The notes below the pieces were generated by a model. It ran no database searches. It saw only the letters and a list, made by a program, of their open reading frames with translations, and had not been told where the DNA came from. The position numbers and the translations under genes were made by a program. Below are positions 36,957 to 46,431 of a stretch of 64,000 nucleotides of DNA, in pieces (position 1 is the stretch's first letter; each line of letters begins with the position of its first letter). The stretch covers positions 1 through 64,000 of the forward strand of contig CAMYLC010000054.1 in the NCBI GenBank assembly GCA_947259195.1. Direction: 5' to 3'. The stretch is from Thermoanaerobaculia bacterium. Its GTDB lineage: Bacteria > Acidobacteriota > Thermoanaerobaculia > Multivoradales > JAHEKO01.

Positions 36957-38054
36957 GTGAGGCCCGGCCCCTCCTCCGCCCTGCCGCCCGACCCCTGGTC
37001 GCACGGCCCTCCGAAGCCATCGCGAAGTGCCGGCTCGGATTCGCCGATCGAGGAGCAGCCCTCGGTGCGCTCCCCCCCGGGCGCGCAGTCCAGCACACCA
37101 AAGCTGCTTCTTGCCGTCGGTCTGTTTCTGGCGACCTTCGCTACGACGACGACTTTCGGGGCCGGCTTCTACCTCTCGACAAGAACAGACGTCGTGACGG
37201 ATCTGGTGCCCGCAATCGAGTGGGTCTTCCTGGGGCAGCTGGCGCAGTTTCTCGCCCTTACGAACTACATCTTTCGAACCGTTTGGTCTGACGGCCAGCT
37301 GCTGGAGATCGGGCTGGCTTTCTCGTTGCCGACCCTGGCAATCCTCCTGTCCCATGAGCTCGGGCACTACGTCGCCTGCCGGAGAAACAATCTCCCGAGC
37401 AGCTACCCATACTTCATTCCGGCACCCCTCTTGATCGGTACTTTCGGCGCTTTCATCCGCATTCGGGCACCGATCCGAACACGCAGGGAGCTGCTCGAGG
37501 TGGGCGCCGCGGGACCGATCGCCGGCTTCGTCGTCCTTCTGCCCATCCTGCTCTATGGAATCGCACAGTCCGAACCGGTATCGATTGTCGAGGTCGACTG
37601 GGATCTGCCCGGAGGTCTCTTACTGCTGAGACCGGGAACATCCCTGCTGATGTCGGTGGCGACCCTCGTCTTTCACGGCTCTCTGCCTGCCAACTCTGTC
37701 TTGAATCTGCATCCCTTCGCCCTGGCTGCCTGGGTCGGCACCTTCGTTACGGCCCTCAATCTGATCCCCGTTGGTCAACTCGATGGTGGCCACATCTTCT
37801 ACTCGGCATTCGGCAGACGATATGCCTGGTTGTCCTGGGTTTTCCTCGGCCTGCTGGCGGTGTTGGGCTTTCTCTGGCCTGGATGGTGGGTTTGGTGCCT
37901 CGTTCTGATGATCATCGGCCCTCGCCATCCACCGGTCTTGGCCGGCAGGCAACCGCTCGACCGCCAGCGACGGGCAGTGGCCCTCATCAGCCTCCTCATT
38001 CTGGTTCTGACATTCATGCCTGTACCCCTCGAGCTCCTGCCAATCCTCCCCTGA
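36957..38054 (+). CDS. site-2 protease family (M50) membrane metalloprotease
   Basis: 365 residues. A Pro-rich N-terminus (about 1-45) is followed by several membrane helices. The zinc motif HELGHY (HExxH) is in a helix at about residue 130, and LIPVGQLDGGH is the NPDG-like second motif (Val-Gly-Gln-Leu-Asp-Gly). Such proteases cleave within the membrane. The target is unknown. The GTG start is 2 bp after the HU stop. Six to eight membrane helices are expected. Confidence 0.85.
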   Translation: MRPGPSSALPPDPWSHGPPKPSRSAGSDSPIEEQPSVRSPPGAQSSTPKLLLAVGLFLATFATTTTFGAGFYLSTRTDVVTDLVPAIEWVFLGQLAQFLALTNYIFRTVWSDGQLLEIGLAFSLPTLAILLSHELGHYVACRRNNLPSSYPYFIPAPLLIGTFGAFIRIRAPIRTRRELLEVGAAGPIAGFVVLLPILLYGIAQSEPVSIVEVDWDLPGGLLLLRPGTSLLMSVATLVFHGSLPANSVLNLHPFALAAWVGTFVTALNLIPVGQLDGGHIFYSAFGRRYAWLSWVFLGLLAVLGFLWPGWWVWCLVLMIIGPRHPPVLAGRQPLDRQRRAVALISLLILVLTFMPVPLELLPILP

Positions 38055-38085
38055 GATCCTGGACCGAAGAAACTGAGTAGCAGCC

Positions 38086-38547
38086 TCACGGTGCGGGCTG
38101 GCAGTCCGGTTCGACGTCCAAGATGAAGGTCACCGGGCCATCGTTGACCAGGTCCACCTGCATCTTCGCGCGGAATCGACCGGTTTCCACCTCTACTCCG
38201 AGTCGACGAAGATCGTCCACGAGCAGCTGAATCAGCGGCTCTGCCTTGTCAGGGGTCTCGGCAGCGCCAAAAGAGGGCCGCCGACCCTTGGCCAGACTCC
38301 CTGCCAGCGTGAATTGGGAGACGATCATGAGGGATCCCCCAACCTCCAGGATGTTTCGATTCATCCGCCCGTCGGCATCTTCGAAGATCCTCAAGTGGAG
38401 CATCTTGTCGGCCACCTTCGAAACCTGACCGGCACCGTCACCCTTCTCCACACCGACCAGAACCAGAACCCCCGCCCCGATACTGGAGATCGTCTCACCA
38501 TCGACCCGCACCGAGGCCGAGCTCACTCGTTGCAAGATCAGGCGCAT
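38086..38547 (-). CDS. dtd: D-aminoacyl-tRNA deacylase
   Basis: Hydrolyses D-aminoacyl-tRNA and Gly-tRNA-Ala to keep translation homochiral. The 153-residue protein has the two hallmark motifs SQFTLAG (active-site Thr) and NDGPVTF (Gly-Pro cis loop), and starts MRLILQRVSSASV. It converges with the M50 gene and is divergent from ssb. Confidence 0.96.
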   Translation of the reverse strand: MRLILQRVSSASVRVDGETISSIGAGVLVLVGVEKGDGAGQVSKVADKMLHLRIFEDADGRMNRNILEVGGSLMIVSQFTLAGSLAKGRRPSFGAAETPDKAEPLIQLLVDDLRRLGVEVETGRFRAKMQVDLVNDGPVTFILDVEPDCQPAP

Positions 38548-38633
38548 CGATGGCGTCCCTTATGCATAGGCCGTTTCTCTGGGATCGATAGCGCGATTCC
38601 CTCATCGGCCAAGAATCGCGGCGGCGAAAGCGC

Positions 38634-38639
38634 TATGAT
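38634..38639 (+). promoter_or_regulatory. candidate -10 box of ssb
   Basis: TATGAT (5/6) lies 35 bases before the ssb ATG. No good -35 was found at 17 bp. ssb itself has an AAGGAG Shine-Dalgarno. Confidence 0.4.
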
Positions 38640-38674
38640 AGCGAACCTCAACAGAGACAAGGAGAGACATCCAA

Positions 38675-39097
38675 ATGGTCAACAAAGTAATCCTGGTAGG
38701 CAATCTTGGACGCGACCCGGAGGTCCGATCGACCCCCTCCGGCCAACCCGTGGCCACTTTCAGTCTTGCAACCAATCGCAAATGGAAAGACCAGAGCGGC
38801 AATCGGCAAGAAGAAACCGAGTGGCACAACGTCGTGTGTTGGGGCCGTCAAGCCGAAATTGCCGGCCAGTACCTCACCAAGGGCAAGCAGATCTATGTCG
38901 AGGGACGGTTGCAGACTCGCTCCTGGGAGGACAAACAGAGTGGCGAAAAGAAGTACCGGACCGAGGTGATCTGCCAGAACTTCCAGATGCTCGGAGCCCG
39001 AGGCGGGTACGATGGCGGTGCTCAGAGCTCAGCCTCGAGCCCCGAATCACCCGGTGACCTCCAGGCCCAGCCCGAAGACGACGACATCCCGTTTTGA
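38675..39097 (+). CDS. ssb: single-stranded DNA-binding protein
   Basis: 140 residues. The N-terminal OB fold ([17 protein letters not shown], then [14 protein letters not shown] and [14 protein letters not shown]) covers about 1-105. A short linker leads to the acidic tip DDDIPF, the tail through which SSB recruits repair and replication enzymes. It ends 6 bp from the convergent mutS stop. Confidence 0.97.
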   Translation: MVNKVILVGNLGRDPEVRSTPSGQPVATFSLATNRKWKDQSGNRQEETEWHNVVCWGRQAEIAGQYLTKGKQIYVEGRLQTRSWEDKQSGEKKYRTEVICQNFQMLGARGGYDGGAQSSASSPESPGDLQAQPEDDDIPF

Positions 39098-39102
39098 AGC
39101 CG

Positions 39103-41715
39103 CTACTCGTCCACCCTGGCTTTGAGGGTGTGAAGCAGGTTGAGTGCCGCCAGGGGCGAGAGACGCTCGAGGTCGACCTCTTTCAAGATGGAGGCTACAA
39201 CCTCCTCGGCGGGAGCGAACAGCATCATCTGATCAGCCTGCCCCCCGTCGGCCTTCACGCCCTTGGCCAGGCGTGGCTTTCCACTTAGATCGTACTCGTA
39301 GGCCTCCAGATTCTGCAGCACCTGAGAAGCTCGCTCGATAACGGCATCCGGTATGCCAGCCAGCCTGGCGACATGCAGGCCGTAGGACTTGTCGGAACTG
39401 CCGGGCTTGACCCGCCGAAGGAAGACGATCTTGTCTTCCCATTCTCTGACGGCCATGGTGCGGTTGACTACTCTCGGTAGTATCGCGGCGAGCTCCGTCA
39501 GCTCGTGATAGTGCGTCGCGAACACGGTCTTCGGCCGGGCATGCTCATGCAGATGCTCGACGATGGCCCAGGCCAGGGAAAGCCCATCGAAAGTGGCGGT
39601 CCCCCTCCCCACTTCGTCGAGAATCACCAGGCTGCTGGCGGTCGCCTGATGCAGGATCTTGGCAGTCTCGATCATCTCCACCATGAAAGTGGATTCTCCA
39701 CGGGTAAGGTCGTCGGAAGCCCCTACTCGGGTGAAGATCCGGTCCGCAGTACCTATCGAAGCCGACTCGGCCGGCACAAAACAGCCAGCCTGAGCCATCA
39801 ACACGATCAGTGCAGTCTGACGCAGATACGTAGACTTGCCGCCCATGTTGGGTCCAGTGAGAATCACGATCTGTGCCGTCTCACTGTCGAGCTCGCTGTC
39901 GTTCGGGACAAAGGGCTCTCCCCCCAGCTTCTCGACTACTGGATGCCTTCCCTCCGAGATGTAGATGGCACCTCCGGGTTCGCCGACAGTGGGCCTCGTG
40001 TACCGATTCCTGGCTGCGACCTCCGCAAAGGTCGCCAGCACGTCCAGTCTCGCCACCGCCTCCGCTGCCTTCAGCAGCCGGGAGGACTCTGCGGCCACCA
40101 GGTATCGCACCTTTTTGAAGTGCTCGTCCTCCAGCCGAAGCTGCTCTTCTTCCGCCGCGAGAATCTGCTCCTCCAGGTCTTTCAACTCCGATGTCACATA
40201 CCGCTCGGCGTTGACCAGCGTCTGCTTCCGGATGTAGTCGTCGGGGACCAGATGCTGATTGGCCTTCGTCACTTCTAGGTAGTAACCGAAAACTCTGTTG
40301 AAGCGGATCTTTAATGAAGGGATGCCCGTGCGTGCTCGCTCCCCCGCCTGAAGGGACAGGATGTGCTGTCGGCTGTCCTGCGCCAACGACCGGTGGCGAT
40401 CCAGATCCTCGTCCACTCCGGCCTTGATGACTCCTCCTTCCTTCAATGAGGCAGGGGGGTTCTCTTCGACCAGGCGGGTCAATTCGGCCACCAGATCCTC
40501 GACCGGGTCGGTGCCTCCGATATCCTGTAGGGTGGCAGATTCGACTCCGGAGAGACATCCGAGGATCTCGGGTAGCCGCTCGAGCCCCGACCGCAGAGTG
40601 GCGGCCTCGCGCGGAGTCATGGTCTCCAACACAGCTCGCGAAGCGAGTCGCTCCAGGTCCCCGACCTGGGACAGAAGGTCCCTCAGCCCGCTACGCACCT
40701 CACTTTTCTCCAGTAGCTCCCCGACTGCCTGCAAGCGCTCGTCGATCTCCGCCGGGTCTTTCAGCGGCCGCTTGAGCCACTCTCGCAAAAGGCGTCCACC
40801 GGCAGGAGAAACCGTGCGATCGAGGACTCCTAGGAGGGACCCGTGCCGACGCCCATCCCGCAGACTGCGGAAGATCTCCAGATTGGCGGCCGTGGTCGCG
40901 TCCAGGACCAGGTTGTCGGAGGCCTCGCTGACGCCTAGCTCCCTGACGTGCGAGAGATCGCTCTGTTGCGTCTCTCTTGCGTACCGCAGAGCGGCAGCGG
41001 CTGCCTGGACTGCCGGCTCATCGTCATCCAGCCCGAACCCCTTCAGGGTGGAGGTCCCCAACTGCCGGCAGACCAATTCCGCCGCTCGCTCGGACCGGGG
41101 CCAATCCTCCTCCGACTCCGGCGTCCGGCAGATACCCTCCGCATCCATCCAGTCGACCAGACCCTGGGGAAGGCTGACAGTCGGGTGCAGGATCTCCTGC
41201 GGTCGAAGCAAGGCCAGGTCATCGAGTGCATCTTCCAGCCGGGTCCATCGACGCACGAGGAATCTTCCGGTCGAGATATCCAGGAACGCCCCGCCACCGC
41301 CCGCATCGTTCCAGGCGACGCTCGCCAGGTAGTTGGCCTCTGCACCTTCCAGAAGATCCGGGTCGCTGATCGTGCCGGGAGTGATCACCCGGGTCACCTG
41401 CCGCTTCACCAGGCCTTTGGCCTTGGCGGGGTCCTCGACCTGGTCGCAGATCGCCACCTTCAGTCCAGCACGAAGCAGCTTGCCGAGGTACATTTGAAGG
41501 GCATGATGGGGGACGCCGCACATCGGCGCCTCAGTCTCCCTCCCTCGATTGCGAGCCGTGAGGGTCACCTCCAGAATAGGTGCCGCCCGCTCGGCATCCT
41601 CGAAGAACATCTCGTAGAAGTCGCCCATCCGATACAGCACAATGGCGTCTTCGTGTTCCGCCTTGACCTCGAGGTATTGGCGGAGCATTGGGGTGAGCTG
41701 GACGGCGCCCGACAT
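39103..41715 (-). CDS. mutS: DNA mismatch repair protein MutS
   Basis: 870 residues. The mismatch-binding N-terminus has MYRMGDFYEMF (Phe-Tyr-Glu wedge), then connector, lever and clamp regions. The ATPase has Walker A LTGPNMGGKSTYLRQ, DEVGRGTATFDG and ATHYHELTEL. It lies 6 bp from convergent ssb and divergent from tsaB with only 21 bp between start codons. There is no Shine-Dalgarno; TATACT ends 8 bases before the ATG, suggesting a leaderless mRNA. mutL is not in the window. Confidence 0.97.
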   Translation of the reverse strand: MSGAVQLTPMLRQYLEVKAEHEDAIVLYRMGDFYEMFFEDAERAAPILEVTLTARNRGRETEAPMCGVPHHALQMYLGKLLRAGLKVAICDQVEDPAKAKGLVKRQVTRVITPGTISDPDLLEGAEANYLASVAWNDAGGGGAFLDISTGRFLVRRWTRLEDALDDLALLRPQEILHPTVSLPQGLVDWMDAEGICRTPESEEDWPRSERAAELVCRQLGTSTLKGFGLDDDEPAVQAAAAALRYARETQQSDLSHVRELGVSEASDNLVLDATTAANLEIFRSLRDGRRHGSLLGVLDRTVSPAGGRLLREWLKRPLKDPAEIDERLQAVGELLEKSEVRSGLRDLLSQVGDLERLASRAVLETMTPREAATLRSGLERLPEILGCLSGVESATLQDIGGTDPVEDLVAELTRLVEENPPASLKEGGVIKAGVDEDLDRHRSLAQDSRQHILSLQAGERARTGIPSLKIRFNRVFGYYLEVTKANQHLVPDDYIRKQTLVNAERYVTSELKDLEEQILAAEEEQLRLEDEHFKKVRYLVAAESSRLLKAAEAVARLDVLATFAEVAARNRYTRPTVGEPGGAIYISEGRHPVVEKLGGEPFVPNDSELDSETAQIVILTGPNMGGKSTYLRQTALIVLMAQAGCFVPAESASIGTADRIFTRVGASDDLTRGESTFMVEMIETAKILHQATASSLVILDEVGRGTATFDGLSLAWAIVEHLHEHARPKTVFATHYHELTELAAILPRVVNRTMAVREWEDKIVFLRRVKPGSSDKSYGLHVARLAGIPDAVIERASQVLQNLEAYEYDLSGKPRLAKGVKADGGQADQMMLFAPAEEVVASILKEVDLERLSPLAALNLLHTLKARVDE

Positions 41716-41723
41716 GATGGGTC

Positions 41724-41729
41724 AGTATA
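41724..41729 (-). promoter_or_regulatory. shared mutS/tsaB divergent -10 region
   Basis: In the 21-bp gap between the start codons, the minus strand reads TATACT (41729-41724), ending 8 bases before the mutS ATG. The plus strand has an overlapping TATAGC 5 bases before the tsaB GTG. Neither gene has a Shine-Dalgarno. Both -35 regions would lie inside the opposite coding sequence. Confidence 0.45.
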
Positions 41730-41736
41730 GCGAGTC

Positions 41737-42420
41737 GTGACCGAGAACAGGACCGAGGTTCATGCCCCTACCATCCTGGCGGTGGACACTGGCTCACCCG
41801 TGGTCAGCGTAGCTGTAGCGAGGAACGGAGAGGTCCTGGCCGAGAGACAGAGTCCGAGCGGACGGTCCTCGCCGGGCCTCGTTCCGATGATCGATGCGCT
41901 GCTCTCGGATGTCGATTCCGAGGTCGGCGAGCTAGACGGAATCCTCGCTCTCAGAGGTCCCGGCAGCTTCACCGGGCTGAGGGTCGGGTTGGCGACCTGT
42001 CTGGGCCTCCATCAGGCGCTTGGTGTGCCGGCTACCACCCTCACCACCTTCGAGGCGATTGCTGCCGTGTCTCCGGAGGCGAACCTGACGGTCATGGCCG
42101 CGGTCGAGTCCATTCGTCAGACCTGGCTTGTCCAGGCCTTTCGCACCGATGTCGTTGCCGAATCGCTCGGCGATCCACGAATTCTCTCCACCGACGAGCT
42201 CGCAGCCGAGCGTGTCGACTTGATCATCGGTTTTGGACTGAGCGACATCTCGAGACCGGCAAATCAATCTTTCAGAGCGGCGATTCTGGAGCCCCCTCCG
42301 CTGGCCAGCCACGCGTTGATCCTCCAGGAACGCAGGCAGGGCGAGTGGGATCCTTCCGGACTTGTCCGCCCGCTGTACCTGCAGGCCCTGTCAGCTGCGC
42401 AACCGGCCACTGCTGCCTGA
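41737..42420 (+). CDS. tsaB: tRNA threonylcarbamoyladenosine biosynthesis protein TsaB
   Basis: 227 residues of the ASKHA fold; partner of TsaD in making t6A37 on ANN-decoding tRNAs. The signature strands ILAVDTGSPVVSVAVARNGEVLAERQ and GILALRGPGSFTGLRVGLATCLGL are present. Residues 110-227 are divergent, as usual. The GTG start has no Shine-Dalgarno. tsaD and tsaE are not in the window. Confidence 0.93.
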   Translation: MTENRTEVHAPTILAVDTGSPVVSVAVARNGEVLAERQSPSGRSSPGLVPMIDALLSDVDSEVGELDGILALRGPGSFTGLRVGLATCLGLHQALGVPATTLTTFEAIAAVSPEANLTVMAAVESIRQTWLVQAFRTDVVAESLGDPRILSTDELAAERVDLIIGFGLSDISRPANQSFRAAILEPPPLASHALILQERRQGEWDPSGLVRPLYLQALSAAQPATAA

Positions 42421-42708
42421 GGACATAGACCGTCCTGACGACAGAGACGACAGGCTCCCCAAGGAGGGGGTCATCTTGATCGACATATCTGCCAGTGCTA
42501 TCGTGCCTGCGCACTGTCGTGCATTTGTCGCTGGATTCGACTCATCTCGGATGCGCGCCCAGCCGGCGGTTAGCAGCAGCATGGATCGACCTACCGATCG
42601 ACTCGAGACCAGCCCGACAGCTCAAAAGCCCCGTGTCCGCAGACCGACCAGACAGCCATTCTCTCGAGTGTGAGGGGATGGATCCACTCTCGCTAGGAGG
42701 AACCGCAG
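42421..42708 (+). promoter_or_regulatory. intergenic region with a candidate promoter
   Basis: 288 bp without a gene. TTGATC (42476-42481), 17 bp and TATCGT (42499-42504) form a weak promoter (4/6 each). The AGGAGG Shine-Dalgarno of the next gene lies at the 3' end. No terminator or further structure was seen. Confidence 0.35.
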
Positions 42709-42945
42709 ATGGCGAAGACACCTGATAGCCTGAGGGAAGAGTTGCTCGCAACCAACGAGGAATTCCGTTCCCTCTATGACAGACACCAGGACTGTGAACG
42801 CCGACTCACCGAGCTCCACCAGAAATCACTGCTCTCCGAGAAAGACGAGCTGGAAGAGAAGCAGATCAAGCGCCAGAAGCTCTTTCTCAAGGACCAGATG
42901 GAAGCCATCCTGCGACAACGCCGAACTGAGGAAGCCTCGGCCTGA
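42709..42945 (+). CDS. DUF465 (YdcH-like) small coiled-coil protein
   Basis: 78 residues, wholly helical and charged: SLREELLATNEEFRSLYDRH, then LTELHQKSLLSEKDELEEKQIKRQKLFLKDQME. This is the DUF465 pattern of short coiled-coil proteins of unknown function. AGGAGG sits 8 bases before the ATG. Confidence 0.85.
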   Translation: MAKTPDSLREELLATNEEFRSLYDRHQDCERRLTELHQKSLLSEKDELEEKQIKRQKLFLKDQMEAILRQRRTEEASA

Positions 42946-43011
42946 CCCACGCTACGGACCCTCACGGCAAGTAGGACCGCCGCGCCATTCAGCACAACTC
43001 ATCGGGCCTTC

Positions 43012-43647
43012 ATGACATTCGCCAAAGAATCCCTGCCCTTCGTGGCACCTCTCGGAATTACGGCGCTGGTATTGCTTCTCTTCGGACAACTACCCGCGGG
43101 ACTGTTCCTGGCTGGACTCGCACTTCTGGTGCTGCTCTTCTTCCGCATCCCCAAGCGGCAGACCGAGGTAGCCGACGGCATGATTCTGGCTCCGGCGAAC
43201 GGTCGCATCCTCCGCATCGATCGAAGTCCGGCGCTGCTGAACCGAGAGGGAGACGTGCAGCGGATAGTCACGTTCTTGTCGGTCTTCGACGTCCACGTCC
43301 AACGCGCTCCTGTCAGCGGCGAGGTGGTCGAGAGCCGCTTCACCCCCGGCCGGAAGATTGCGGCCTTCAAGGCAGAGGCCGACAGCGTCAACGAGAACCA
43401 CCTCACCGTTTTGCGACGCGAGAACGGAGACCTCATCGGGATACGACAAGTAGCCGGCCTGGTCGCTCGACGAGTCGTCTGTCGACTGCTTCCTGGCGAC
43501 CTGATTCAGCGGGGAGACCTGATGGGCCTGATCAAATTCGGCTCACGCGTCGATCTGATGCTGCCCGACCAGTACGAGATTCTGGTACGCCAGGGTGACC
43601 GCCTGCGCGAGGGCGATACCGTCGTCGCCAAGCCAAGAACACAGTGA
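43012..43647 (+). CDS. psd: phosphatidylserine decarboxylase (short form)
   Basis: Makes phosphatidylethanolamine from phosphatidylserine at the inner membrane. The 211 residues have an N-terminal hydrophobic region (about 9-48), the conserved FLSVFDVHVQRAPVSG, and the self-cleavage site IKFGSRVD near residue 184, where the Ser becomes the pyruvoyl group. This is the short PSD form (type II). No pssA follows; an ASADH-like gene does instead. Confidence 0.93.
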   Translation: MTFAKESLPFVAPLGITALVLLLFGQLPAGLFLAGLALLVLLFFRIPKRQTEVADGMILAPANGRILRIDRSPALLNREGDVQRIVTFLSVFDVHVQRAPVSGEVVESRFTPGRKIAAFKAEADSVNENHLTVLRRENGDLIGIRQVAGLVARRVVCRLLPGDLIQRGDLMGLIKFGSRVDLMLPDQYEILVRQGDRLREGDTVVAKPRTQ

Positions 43648-43737
43648 AGCCCGTCACTCCCCATACTGAGGGACTCTTATCAGAGCTCAGGGTTCGATCA
43701 CTCACAATCGCCAGTTCCAAGGACGGGAGATCCAAGC

Positions 43738-44694
43738 GTGACAATCCTGGCAATCATCAATCCGCAATCGCTTCTCGGCGATGAAATCAAGCAGCAGCTG
43801 AGCAGACGAAAAGCGCTGTGGTCCGAAGTGCGGCTTCTGACAACCGATCCGGAACAGATCGGCGCCGTGAGCGACATCGCAGGCGCAGCGGCGTTGGTGC
43901 AGGGGTGCGACGCGGAGACCCTGCGAAGCGTCGACCTTGCGATCCTGCTGCACGGCGACCCAGAACAGGCGCCGACACTGGCGGCAGGCTCGGTGCTGGT
44001 GGTCGTCGATCCGACCAGCGACTGGCCCAAAGGCTCGCTTACGGTGGCCGGCATCGACTCCGATCCGACCGAACAGCAGTCTGACAGGGTTTTCGTCAGC
44101 CCATCACCTGCCGTAATCCTCCTCGCGCACCTCCTCCGGCCACTGAGGCAGCTGAGGCCATCACGCGCCGTCGCCCAGGTTCTGCTGCCGGTGTCGATTC
44201 ACGATCAGGTCGGTCTGGACGAGCTGTTCGGGCAGATCCGGTCCATTGTCGCTATGCGAGACGACAAACCCACCGAGGTCTTTGGCAAGCAGATCGCCTT
44301 CAACCTATTGCCGGTCCTAGCGGACCATTCCACCGATCTCGATCAGCTGAAGCGCATCCTGGGCCCGGAGCCTGCCGTGGCGTTGCAGATTGTCCAAACC
44401 GGGGTCTTTCACAGCTTGGCGTGCAACCTCTTCGTCACCTTCGAGGAGGATCCGGGAAGCGAGCAAGTTCGGGAGTGCCTCGCAGCACAACCCTGGATCG
44501 AAATGGTCGCTGAAGGGGATCTGCCCGGGCCAGCGGATGCGGCTGCTCGGGAAGAGATCCTGGTGGCTGATGTTCGTCCCAGCCCGGCTCATCCAGGGTC
44601 TTACCAACTCTGGGCTGTGATGGACAATCTCACTCGCGGAGGAGCCTCCAACGTAATTGAGATCGTCGAGAACCTCCTCGCGCCAACCAGCTGA
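43738..44694 (+). CDS. aspartate-semialdehyde dehydrogenase-like protein, probably inactive
   Basis: 318 residues. The C-terminal LWAVMDNLTRGGASNVIEIVENLL matches the end of ASADH enzymes (DNL-x-GA-x-N), and the fold order (nucleotide domain, dimer domain) fits. But where active enzymes have the catalytic Cys (NC-S/T), this protein reads SPSPAV (121-126). The N-terminal GxxGxxG loop is also absent, reading INPQSLLGDE. It is therefore a likely pseudo-enzyme of the USG-1 type. It follows psd on the plus strand. A partner or role in lipid or cell-wall work is unknown. Confidence 0.7.
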   Translation: MTILAIINPQSLLGDEIKQQLSRRKALWSEVRLLTTDPEQIGAVSDIAGAAALVQGCDAETLRSVDLAILLHGDPEQAPTLAAGSVLVVVDPTSDWPKGSLTVAGIDSDPTEQQSDRVFVSPSPAVILLAHLLRPLRQLRPSRAVAQVLLPVSIHDQVGLDELFGQIRSIVAMRDDKPTEVFGKQIAFNLLPVLADHSTDLDQLKRILGPEPAVALQIVQTGVFHSLACNLFVTFEEDPGSEQVRECLAAQPWIEMVAEGDLPGPADAAAREEILVADVRPSPAHPGSYQLWAVMDNLTRGGASNVIEIVENLLAPTS

Positions 44695-44743
44695 GAATCG
44701 TCTCGCCCCGACACCGACCTTTCTTCGACCTCGCCCCGATCGG

Positions 44744-45262
44744 TTACGCGATTTCCACTTCTGGTGGTGGAATCTCTCCTCCCTCGCGCGCCAAGAACTC
44801 CTCCACATGCAGCAGTCCCTCTTCTCCCGCCCGTTTCACTATCTGTAGAAGGGTCCCCATGGTGTTGACCTCCTCGAACTGTTCGTTGACGAACCAGTCG
44901 AGGAACCGGACGGCAATGTAGTTGGAGTCTTCCTTGGCAATGTCCACCAGGGTGTAAACCTGCTGCGTCACCTCTTCTTCCCACTCGAGGGCCAGCTTCA
45001 CCGCCTCCTCCGCGCTGGCAAACTCGCTCTTGGGTGCAGGAATGGCGGGAATCTGGAGCGAGCCATCCGCATCGACGACGAAGCGAGCGAACTTCATGGC
45101 GTGATCTCGCTCCTCGTCGGCCTGCCGATAGAAGAACCTGGCCATACCGCTCAGCGCCTCACGGTCGAAATGGGCGGCTATGGACACATACTGTAACGAC
45201 GCTCCAAACTCGTTTCCCACCTGTTGGTTCATTGCGGACAGCAGCTTCTTGCTGGCTAACAT
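44744..45262 (-). CDS. non-haem ferritin
   Basis: 172 residues with a four-helix bundle. The ferroxidase ligands are visible: Glu18 in NEFGASLQY, Glu51 and His54 in DEERDHAMKF, Glu in LEWEEEVTQQ and Glu in NEQFEE. It oxidises and stores Fe in a 24-mer; no haem-ligating Met is evident, so it is a ferritin (FtnA type) and not a bacterioferritin. A GAGGGGG ribosome site precedes the ATG. Confidence 0.95.
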   Translation of the reverse strand: MLASKKLLSAMNQQVGNEFGASLQYVSIAAHFDREALSGMARFFYRQADEERDHAMKFARFVVDADGSLQIPAIPAPKSEFASAEEAVKLALEWEEEVTQQVYTLVDIAKEDSNYIAVRFLDWFVNEQFEEVNTMGTLLQIVKRAGEEGLLHVEEFLAREGGEIPPPEVEIA

Positions 45263-45382
45263 CGGTTCGTCCCCCTCTGAGCTCAGGACCTGTCAAACAC
45301 TCATCGACGCTCTCGACGGTGCCTCGTCTTGTCGACTGCGGCGAAGAGCATAGCCGATTCTCCGGCAAGGCGCGACGGTTGC

Positions 45383-45388
45383 TATACT
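45383..45388 (+). promoter_or_regulatory. candidate -10 box of trxB
   Basis: TATACT (5/6) is 78 bases upstream of the trxB ATG at 45467. No convincing -35 was found at 16-18 bp. The gap 45263-45466 also holds the upstream region of the divergent ferritin gene. Confidence 0.4.
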
Positions 45389-45466
45389 CACTGTCCCTTT
45401 ACCGACCGGGACCGTCTCCGGTCGTCGATTCGACATCCAGCGAGTACCGAGGAGACTCAGGAAACC

Positions 45467-46423
45467 ATGTCGACCACTGAAACCCCAGACACCAACCACT
45501 TCAAGGTCATCGTCATGGGCTCGGGGCCTGCCGGCCTGACCGCCGCTCTCTACGCCGCCCGAGCCAACCTGCAACCCCTCGTCCTCGAGGGCATCCAACC
45601 GGGCGGACAACTGACCATCACGACAGACGTAGAGAACTTTCCGGGCTTTCCCGACGGGATCCTCGGCCCCGAGTTGATGGACAGGATGCGAACACAAGCC
45701 AAGCGTTTCGGCGCTCAGGTCAAGTTCGAGGCTGTCTCCGCCGTCGACTTGCAGACTCGCCCACTCGAGATCCGCACGGACGAGGACCGCTATCTAGCCG
45801 ACGCCCTGATTATCGCTACCGGCGCCAGCGCCAAACAGATCGGACTGGAGTCGGAGATGGAGCTGATGGGCTATGGCGTCTCTGCCTGCGCAACCTGTGA
45901 CGGGTTCTTCTTCAAGGGCCAGGAGATCGTCGTCGTGGGAGGGGGTGACAGCGCCTTGGAGGAAGCCATATTTCTCACCAAGTTCGCCAGCAAAGTCACG
46001 GTTATTCATCGCCGGGACGAGCTTCGCGCCTCACAGATCATGCAGGACCGAGCAAGGGCCAACGACAAGATCCACTGGCTCTGGAACAGCCAGGTGGTCG
46101 AGATCCTGGGCAGCCGGCAAGACAAGGTCCACGGAGTAAAAGTGAAGAACACCGGGACCGGCGAGGAGTCCGACTACCCCTGCGAGGGAGTCTTCGTCGC
46201 TATCGGACACACGCCCAACACCGAGCTCTTTCGAGACGTTTTGGACCGCAATGAAGTGGGCTATATCCTGGTCCAGGAACCCACGACTCGAACCAATATC
46301 GAGGGTGTCTTTGCTTGTGGAGACGCCACAGACCCCATCTACCGGCAAGCGATCAGTGCTGCCGGCTCGGGGTGCAAGGCGGCGATCGACGCTGAACGTT
46401 GGCTAGAGACCGCGGCGGAATGA
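45467..46423 (+). CDS. trxB: thioredoxin reductase (NADPH)
   Basis: 318 residues, standard for low-Mr bacterial TrxB. FAD-binding [14 protein letters not shown] near the N-terminus; redox-active CATCDG at 141-146; NADPH-binding [13 protein letters not shown] and the HRRDELRAS loop; C-terminal [18 protein letters not shown]. The start is the ATG at 45467; a longer frame beginning at 45329 runs through the promoter region. Passes electrons from NADPH to thioredoxin. It ends 8 bp before the convergent M48 gene. Confidence 0.96.
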   Translation: MSTTETPDTNHFKVIVMGSGPAGLTAALYAARANLQPLVLEGIQPGGQLTITTDVENFPGFPDGILGPELMDRMRTQAKRFGAQVKFEAVSAVDLQTRPLEIRTDEDRYLADALIIATGASAKQIGLESEMELMGYGVSACATCDGFFFKGQEIVVVGGGDSALEEAIFLTKFASKVTVIHRRDELRASQIMQDRARANDKIHWLWNSQVVEILGSRQDKVHGVKVKNTGTGEESDYPCEGVFVAIGHTPNTELFRDVLDRNEVGYILVQEPTTRTNIEGVFACGDATDPIYRQAISAAGSGCKAAIDAERWLETAAE

Positions 46424-46431
46424 TCTCGGCT

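Noticed and set aside
45291..45296. TTGACA before ferritin as a promoter
   Set aside because: On the minus strand no TATAAT-like box follows at 16-19 bp (GGGACG instead).
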